DNA from: Microthrixaceae bacterium
GTDB taxonomy: Bacteria > Actinomycetota > Acidimicrobiia > Acidimicrobiales > Microtrichaceae
Assembly: GCA_023958095.1 (NCBI GenBank)
Contig: JAMLGJ010000002.1
Coordinates: 62,001 to 126,000 of the forward strand
Length of the DNA: 64,000 nucleotides
Direction of reading: 5' to 3'
The notes beneath the pieces are model-generated. The model saw nothing but the letters and a program-made list of their open reading frames with translations. It made no database searches and was not told where the DNA came from. Each line of letters opens with the position of its first letter. Positions within the stretch are counted from its first letter, which is position 1. The translations under genes were made by a program, and so were the position numbers. Shown here piece after piece: positions 60,110 to 64,000 of this stretch.

Positions 60110-61339
60110 ATGGCTGCCGCAGAGAACCCTGACCGGGACAGCATCGAGATGCCGAGGATCATCTCGGTGGACGACCACGTCATCGAGCCTCCGGGGGTCT
60201 GGCAGGACCGCCTTGCCGAGCGGTTCAAGGAGGCCGGTCCGCGTTCGATCCGCCAGAAGGGCAGGATGGACTTCGTGGGCGGGGTGTTCTCCTTCGAGCC
60301 CGACGACGACGGCCTCGAGGGTGACTGGTGGACCTTCGAGGGCAAGCAGTATCCCCTCACACGTCTCGAGGCTGCCGTCGGGTTCGACCGCGACGAGGTC
60401 CAGGTGCTGCCCATCACCTACGAGGGCATGCGCAAGGGCTGTTGGGACCGTGACGCCCGCCTCGAGGACATGGACGCCAACTGGACCGAGGCGTCCATGG
60501 CGTTCCCGTCGAGCTTCGTGCGCTTCTGTGGTCAGCGCTTCTACGAGGCCGACGACAAGGACCTGGCCGATGCGTGCGTGAAGGCCTACAACGACTGGCA
60601 GGTCGAGGAGTGGTGCGCCGGTACCGGGGGCCGTTTGATCCCCCTGATCATCGTGCAGCTCTGGGACCCCGAGCTGGCTGCCGCCGAGGTGCGTCGCAAC
60701 GCTGCTCGGGGCGTTCATGCGATGACGTTCTCGGAGATCCCGCCCTACCTGGGGCTTCCCTCGGTGCACGACCCGAACGGCTACTGGGACCCGTTGTTCG
60801 AGGCGTGCGCGGAGACCGACACGGTGGTGAACATGCACATCGGTTCGTCATCGAAGATGCCCTCGACCTCCGCTGACGCACCCGCCGCGGTCGGGTCCAC
60901 GCTCACGTTCAACAACGCCATGGCCTCGATGACCGACTTCCTGTTCTCGGGGGTGCTGGTCAGGTACCCGACGCTCAAGCTCGCCTACTCCGAGGGCCAG
61001 ATCGGCTGGATCCCCTACATCATCGAACGGGCCGACAAGGTCTGGGAGGAGAACCGGGGTTGGGGTGGCATCGGGGACAAGGTGCCCGAGCCGCCCTCGA
61101 CCTACTACTACCGCCAGATCTACGGCTGCTTCTTCGACGACGCCTACGGGCTCGACAACATCGAGCGGGTTGGGGTCGACAACGTCTGTTTCGAAACCGA
61201 CTACCCGCATTCGGACTCCACCTGGCCGGTCTCAAGGGAGGTCGCGCACAAGCAGATGGGCCACCTCCCGGCTGAGGTCCGACGCAAGCTGGTGCGCGGC
61301 AACGCGATCGAACTGCTCGGCCTCGACTTCGAACCCTGA
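60110..61339 (+). CDS. Amidohydrolase-2 family protein (ACMSD-like)
   Basis: The 409-residue protein belongs to the PF04909 TIM-barrel group: the N-terminal SVDDHVIEPPGVW holds the metal site (DxH type), NMHIGSSS near 240, LAYSEGQIGWIPYIIERAD near 290, and the C-terminal catalytic Asp region ETDYPHSDSTWP near 365. Family members decarboxylate or hydrolyse cyclic carboxylic intermediates, and many copies occur in Actinobacteria that degrade steroids or aromatics. A KstR-type operator precedes it. The exact substrate is unknown. It converges on the GNAT gene 17 bp away. Confidence 0.85.
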   Translation: MAAAENPDRDSIEMPRIISVDDHVIEPPGVWQDRLAERFKEAGPRSIRQKGRMDFVGGVFSFEPDDDGLEGDWWTFEGKQYPLTRLEAAVGFDRDEVQVLPITYEGMRKGCWDRDARLEDMDANWTEASMAFPSSFVRFCGQRFYEADDKDLADACVKAYNDWQVEEWCAGTGGRLIPLIIVQLWDPELAAAEVRRNAARGVHAMTFSEIPPYLGLPSVHDPNGYWDPLFEACAETDTVVNMHIGSSSKMPSTSADAPAAVGSTLTFNNAMASMTDFLFSGVLVRYPTLKLAYSEGQIGWIPYIIERADKVWEENRGWGGIGDKVPEPPSTYYYRQIYGCFFDDAYGLDNIERVGVDNVCFETDYPHSDSTWPVSREVAHKQMGHLPAEVRRKLVRGNAIELLGLDFEP

Positions 61340-61356
61340 GCAGGGGAGCCAACCCG

Positions 61357-61872
61357 TCAGCCGGGGTGCGGCCCCGCGTCGAGGCGCCGCTGCATCCAGA
61401 TGTCCGCATTGGGGTTCGAGTTGTAGTCCGGGATCTCCTCGTAGCCCCGGCTGCGGTACAGCGCCACCGCGCTGCGCAGTGCCCTCATCGAGTCGAGTCG
61501 CACCGTGTGGCATCCCAGCTCCACCGCATGCGACTCGAGCGACTCGAGCGTCGCACGCCCGATGCCGAGGCCCCGAGCGATGGGTACCACCCACATCTTG
61601 CGCACCTCTGCGACACCCGGCTCGAGCAGCCGCAGCGCACCGCAACCCAAGGGTTCGCCTCCCGTGGGCGTGGAGTCGTAGGCCACGAGGAAGCGGCCAT
61701 GGGGAGCATCGAAGGCGCCCGGAGGTACCCGCGGGTCGGTAGCGCAGTCGAACCCACCGGGCACGCTCGATGCGAGGTAGTCGGCGTACTCCTCGAGCAT
61801 CGCCACCGCGTCGGGATGCGACTGGCGCACCGTGACCAGCTCGAAGCTGCCACCGGGCTTCGTCGGTTCCAT
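61357..61872 (-). CDS. GNAT-family N-acetyltransferase
   Basis: The 171-residue protein has the GNAT acetyl-CoA site RGLGIGRATLESLESHA after the strand VRKMWVVPIA, then LDSMRALRSAVALYRSRGYEEI, the usual end of the fold. The substrate is unknown. The ATG at 61870-61872 is preferred; a GTG/ATG-type start 12 codons upstream (61908) would give 183 residues. It is divergent from the aldehyde dehydrogenase gene and operator site e lies between them. Confidence 0.82.
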   Translation of the reverse strand: MEPTKPGGSFELVTVRQSHPDAVAMLEEYADYLASSVPGGFDCATDPRVPPGAFDAPHGRFLVAYDSTPTGGEPLGCGALRLLEPGVAEVRKMWVVPIARGLGIGRATLESLESHAVELGCHTVRLDSMRALRSAVALYRSRGYEEIPDYNSNPNADIWMQRRLDAGPHPG

Positions 61873-61937
61873 CCAGGGGACTGTCGTCTCGCCGTCGCAA
61901 CGGTGCAAATGAATTTCGCCGTGGCGGGTGATCCGTT

Positions 61938-61967
61938 CTGACGACCCGTCAGGTGCGGGCCTAGGCT
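61938..61967 (+). promoter_or_regulatory. TetR-type operator (site e) and leaderless promoter of the aldehyde dehydrogenase
   Basis: CTGACGACCCGTCAG (61938-61952) is followed by TAGGCT (61962-61967), 6 nt before the ATG at 61974. As at site d, CTGACG stands at the -35 position with an 18-bp spacer. Confidence 0.8.
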
Positions 61968-61973
61968 CCGGGC

Positions 61974-63440
61974 ATGGCAGATCTGACCGAACGTGACTAC
62001 GGGCTCGTCATCGGTGGCGAGAACGTCCCGGGGGCTTCCACCTACGACATCGTCAACCCGGCGACCGAAGAAGTGGTGGCCCAGGCCCCGGAAGCATCGG
62101 TGGACCAGGCGAACGCTGCGGTGGAAGCTGCGGCGGAGGCATTCGACTCCTGGTCGCGCACCAAGCCCGAGCACCGCGCCGAACTGCTCGACAGGGCCGC
62201 CGACCTGATCGACGAACACGCCGAGGAACTGATCCCACTGGTGGTCGCGGAGACGGGAGCGACGCTGCGGACCACCTCCACCATCCAGGTGCCGCAGGCG
62301 GCCGCGCGCCTGCGCCGCTACGCGAAGGGTGCACTCGAACCGACCATCGACCCGATCCCCCCGTCGGTGATGCCTTCCACGGCCCTCGCCCCGGGCGGTC
62401 TGATCTCGGCAGCGGTGAACCGCGCTCCGGTGGGTGTGGTCACCTGCATCACGTCCTACAACTTCCCGATGGTGAACATGGCCGGCAAGATCGGTCCCGC
62501 GCTGGCCATGGGCAACCCGGTCGTGGTCAAGCCGGCCCCGCAGGATCCCCTGGGGGTGATCCGGATGGTCGAGTTGATGAACGAGGCCGGTTTTCCTCCC
62601 GGTGTGCTCAACGTCGTGGTCGGATCGGACGTGGCGCCCTCGGAGGCGGTCGTCGGGCATCCGCTGACCGACATGGTCTCCTTCACCGGTTCCACGGCGG
62701 TCGGCCAGCGCATCGGTGCGGTGGCCGGGGGCTCCAACAAGCGGTTGCTGCTCGAACTGGGTGGCAAGGGGGCCTGCATCGTGCGTGAGGACGCCGACCT
62801 CAAGGCCGCGATCGGTGGGATCTCCTCGGTGTGGGCGTTCCACTCCGGACAGATCTGTACCGCTCCGACCCGCGTCATCGTGCACCGCTCGCTGCACGAC
62901 CACCTGGTGGGTGGTCTGCAGAAGGCGGCCGGACACATGGCCCTCGGCGATCCCAACGAGAAGACCACGGTCATGGGGCCGTTGATCTCGGCAGCCCAGC
63001 GCGACCGGGTCGAGGGGCTCATGAACACCGGCATCGAACAGGGTGCCGAGGTGGCAACCGGAGGCGGTCACGGCCCGATGGAGAAGGGGTTCTTCTTCGA
63101 ACCCACGCTCATGGTGGGCTGCACTCCCGAGATGACCCCGGTGCGCGAGGAGTTCTTCGGCCCCGTCGTGGTCGTGGTGCCCTACGACGACGACGACGAA
63201 GCGGTCGCGATCGCGAATGACTCCGACTACGGGCTCTACAGCTACGTGTTCTCGGGCGATGCATCGAAGGCATGGGGGATCGCCAAGCGCTTGCGCTCGG
63301 GCAACGTCGGGATAAACACCCTGCAGCGCAACCACGAGGCCCCTTTCGGTGGCTTCAAGCAGTCGGGAGTGGGGCGCGACGGGGGCAGCTACGGCCTGTT
63401 GGCATACAGCGAGCTGCAGTCGATCGTCTGGGGTTCCTGA
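61974..63440 (+). CDS. NAD(P)-dependent aldehyde dehydrogenase
   Basis: The 488-residue protein has the family motifs: SYNFPMVNMAGKIGPALAMG, NPVVVKPAPQDP, the nucleotide loop FTGSTAVGQRIGAVAG near residue 236, the catalytic Glu in LLELGGKG near 260, and the catalytic Cys295 in HSGQICTAPTR. The C-terminal EEFFGPVVVVVPYDD and FGGFKQSGVGRDGG are present. It oxidises an aldehyde to a carboxylic acid. Operator site e puts it with the branched acyl-CoA genes, so I infer a role in making the acid that is then activated to CoA. The ATG is leaderless-type. Confidence 0.94.
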   Translation: MADLTERDYGLVIGGENVPGASTYDIVNPATEEVVAQAPEASVDQANAAVEAAAEAFDSWSRTKPEHRAELLDRAADLIDEHAEELIPLVVAETGATLRTTSTIQVPQAAARLRRYAKGALEPTIDPIPPSVMPSTALAPGGLISAAVNRAPVGVVTCITSYNFPMVNMAGKIGPALAMGNPVVVKPAPQDPLGVIRMVELMNEAGFPPGVLNVVVGSDVAPSEAVVGHPLTDMVSFTGSTAVGQRIGAVAGGSNKRLLLELGGKGACIVREDADLKAAIGGISSVWAFHSGQICTAPTRVIVHRSLHDHLVGGLQKAAGHMALGDPNEKTTVMGPLISAAQRDRVEGLMNTGIEQGAEVATGGGHGPMEKGFFFEPTLMVGCTPEMTPVREEFFGPVVVVVPYDDDDEAVAIANDSDYGLYSYVFSGDASKAWGIAKRLRSGNVGINTLQRNHEAPFGGFKQSGVGRDGGSYGLLAYSELQSIVWGS

Positions 63441-63490
63441 GCCCGGGATCGCCGAATCCGGTAACCCCGGACCCACGGCGGTCCGGCTGG

Positions 63491-63512
63491 CAGTGGGGAT
63501 TCGTCCCCATTG
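63491..63512 (+). terminator. UUCG-loop hairpin after the aldehyde dehydrogenase
   Basis: CAGTGGGGA (63491-63499), TTCG, then TCCCCATTG (63504-63512) form a 9-bp stem with one G-U pair and a stable UUCG loop, 50 bp after the stop. It lies in the 326-bp gap 63441-63766, which otherwise holds only the kinase promoter. Confidence 0.55.
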
Positions 63513-63686
63513 ATCCATTCGGCCCACGCGGGTGACGCTGGACACGAAAACAAGGCCCCCTCAGGCCTGGTTGGCGGTGGTGCCGTCGAATCGCCCCGGC
63601 GTCACCGCCGCCAACCCGTTTCCGCCCTGTTCCCCGACCCCATCCCCGCGGCACGGGTTCGTCGCCGCGGTCGGTCCTCATGCGGG

Positions 63687-63716
63687 TTGAACACAATTCG
63701 CTACTCCCCGTAGCAT
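63687..63716 (+). promoter_or_regulatory. Promoter of the Ser/Thr kinase gene
   Basis: TTGAAC (63687-63692) and TAGCAT (63711-63716) are separated by 18 bp, the best -35/-10 pair in the window. The leader to the TTG at 63767 would be about 44 nt with AAGGGG at 63753. Confidence 0.6.
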
Positions 63717-63766
63717 GTTGCATCGACCGGGCCGGCCCGTGATGGCTGGCAGAAGGGGCGGGTGCG

Positions 63767-64000
63767 TTGACGGCGTGGGGGAGTGTCGCCGAACTGCTCG
63801 GTGAGGACCTCGAGGATGTTGAGTTGCTGGGGCGGGGGAGCTCCGGTGTGGTCTACCGCGCACGCCAGCGGTCACTCGGGCGAACCGTGGCGGTCAAGGT
63901 GTTCAACCAGTTCGCCGACGACGCCGACCGGGTGCTGGCCGAGGCCCGGGCCCAGGCAGGCCTGTCGTGGCACGCCAACATCGTGTCGCTGTACGGCCAG
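63767..64000 (+). CDS. Ser/Thr protein kinase (Hanks type), N-terminal part only
   Basis: The frame from a TTG at 63767 runs off the window end. It encodes LLGRGSSGVVYRARQRSLGR, the glycine-rich ATP loop, then VAVKVF with the invariant Lys, and a following helix with EARAQAGLSWHANIVSLYGQ, which has the conserved Glu. This is the N-lobe of a eukaryotic-type kinase. TTG is the only start codon after an in-frame stop at 63740, and AAGGGG lies 8 nt upstream. The transmembrane and sensor parts, if any, are not in the window. Confidence 0.85.
   Translation, partial: MTAWGSVAELLGEDLEDVELLGRGSSGVVYRARQRSLGRTVAVKVFNQFADDADRVLAEARAQAGLSWHANIVSLYGQ

Overview
The window is high-GC DNA from an actinobacterium, most likely of the class Acidimicrobiia or a close relative. 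The grounds are an actinobacterial bS22 ribosomal protein of 33 residues, a punA-pmmB gene pair as in mycobacteria, a KstR-type operator, a myo-inositol-phosphate synthase, two putative F420-dependent LLM oxidoreductases, many acyl-CoA genes, and start codons that often follow directly on a -10 box of the form TAnnnT. No mobile element, integrase, CRISPR array or rRNA gene is visible.

Layout. 1-2087 (minus): hexose-phosphate mutase (cut by the window edge) and purine nucleoside phosphorylase. 2168-14416: an exopolysaccharide region (Wzy-Wzz fusion, second Wzz, Wzx flippase, CelD-like acyltransferase, initiating sugar-phosphate transferase, GT2), interrupted by a coupled housekeeping block tatD-rsmA-ispE plus bS22 on the other strand. 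14486-23677: tRNA-Gln, a truncated glmU, prs, rplY, pth, an EamA transporter, mfd and a parvulin-like lipoprotein. 23776-30506: ino1, a CotH-type secreted kinase, an acyltransferase-3/SGNH protein, eno and an ftsB/divIC-like gene. 30557-33436 (minus): an atypical SDR and a KtrA/KtrB potassium channel. 33531-35957: MFE-2-like SDR, DUF4112 protein and a TetR regulator. 35981-41652 (minus): a lipoprotein, a PQQ-type sugar dehydrogenase with PKD domain, and a second acyltransferase-3/SGNH protein. 41886-46709: acyl-CoA dehydrogenase, alpha-methylacyl-CoA racemase-like enzyme, two hot-dog hydratase subunits and a second acyl-CoA dehydrogenase. 46863-50587: two secreted GH43-like propellers flanking a GT39-like mannosyltransferase. 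50793-63440: mostly lipid or xenobiotic metabolism (CaiB, fatty acid hydroxylase, TetR, HMG-CoA-synthase-like/OB fusion, thiolase, LLM enzymes, SDR, amidohydrolase, aldehyde dehydrogenase). 63767 onward: start of a Ser/Thr protein kinase.

The most interesting signal is a 15-bp operator, CTGACGACCCGTCAG. It occurs five times, each time at a promoter: before the MFE-2-like SDR (33486), over the start codon of the TetR gene (35289, one mismatch, inverted), before the acyl-CoA dehydrogenase operon (41854), before the HMG-CoA-synthase-like/thiolase operon (53632) and before the aldehyde dehydrogenase (61938). The gene set gives an almost complete (R)-specific beta-oxidation route for methyl-branched acyl-CoAs: aldehyde oxidation, racemase, dehydrogenases, hydratase, hydroxyacyl-CoA dehydrogenase and thiolase. 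I infer an autoregulated catabolic regulon controlled by the TetR protein at 35289-35957.

The second signal is a set of three short tandem arrays (units 31, 28 and 25 bp) that begin inside the last codons of pth, ino1 and the ftsB-like gene and repeat the stop codon. All three unit lengths are 1 modulo 3, so successive copies put the stop in different frames. Other oddities are a GlmU without its acetyltransferase active site that starts one base after a tRNA, polysaccharide co-polymerases whose ATPase domains lack Walker A, and widespread leaderless-type starts.
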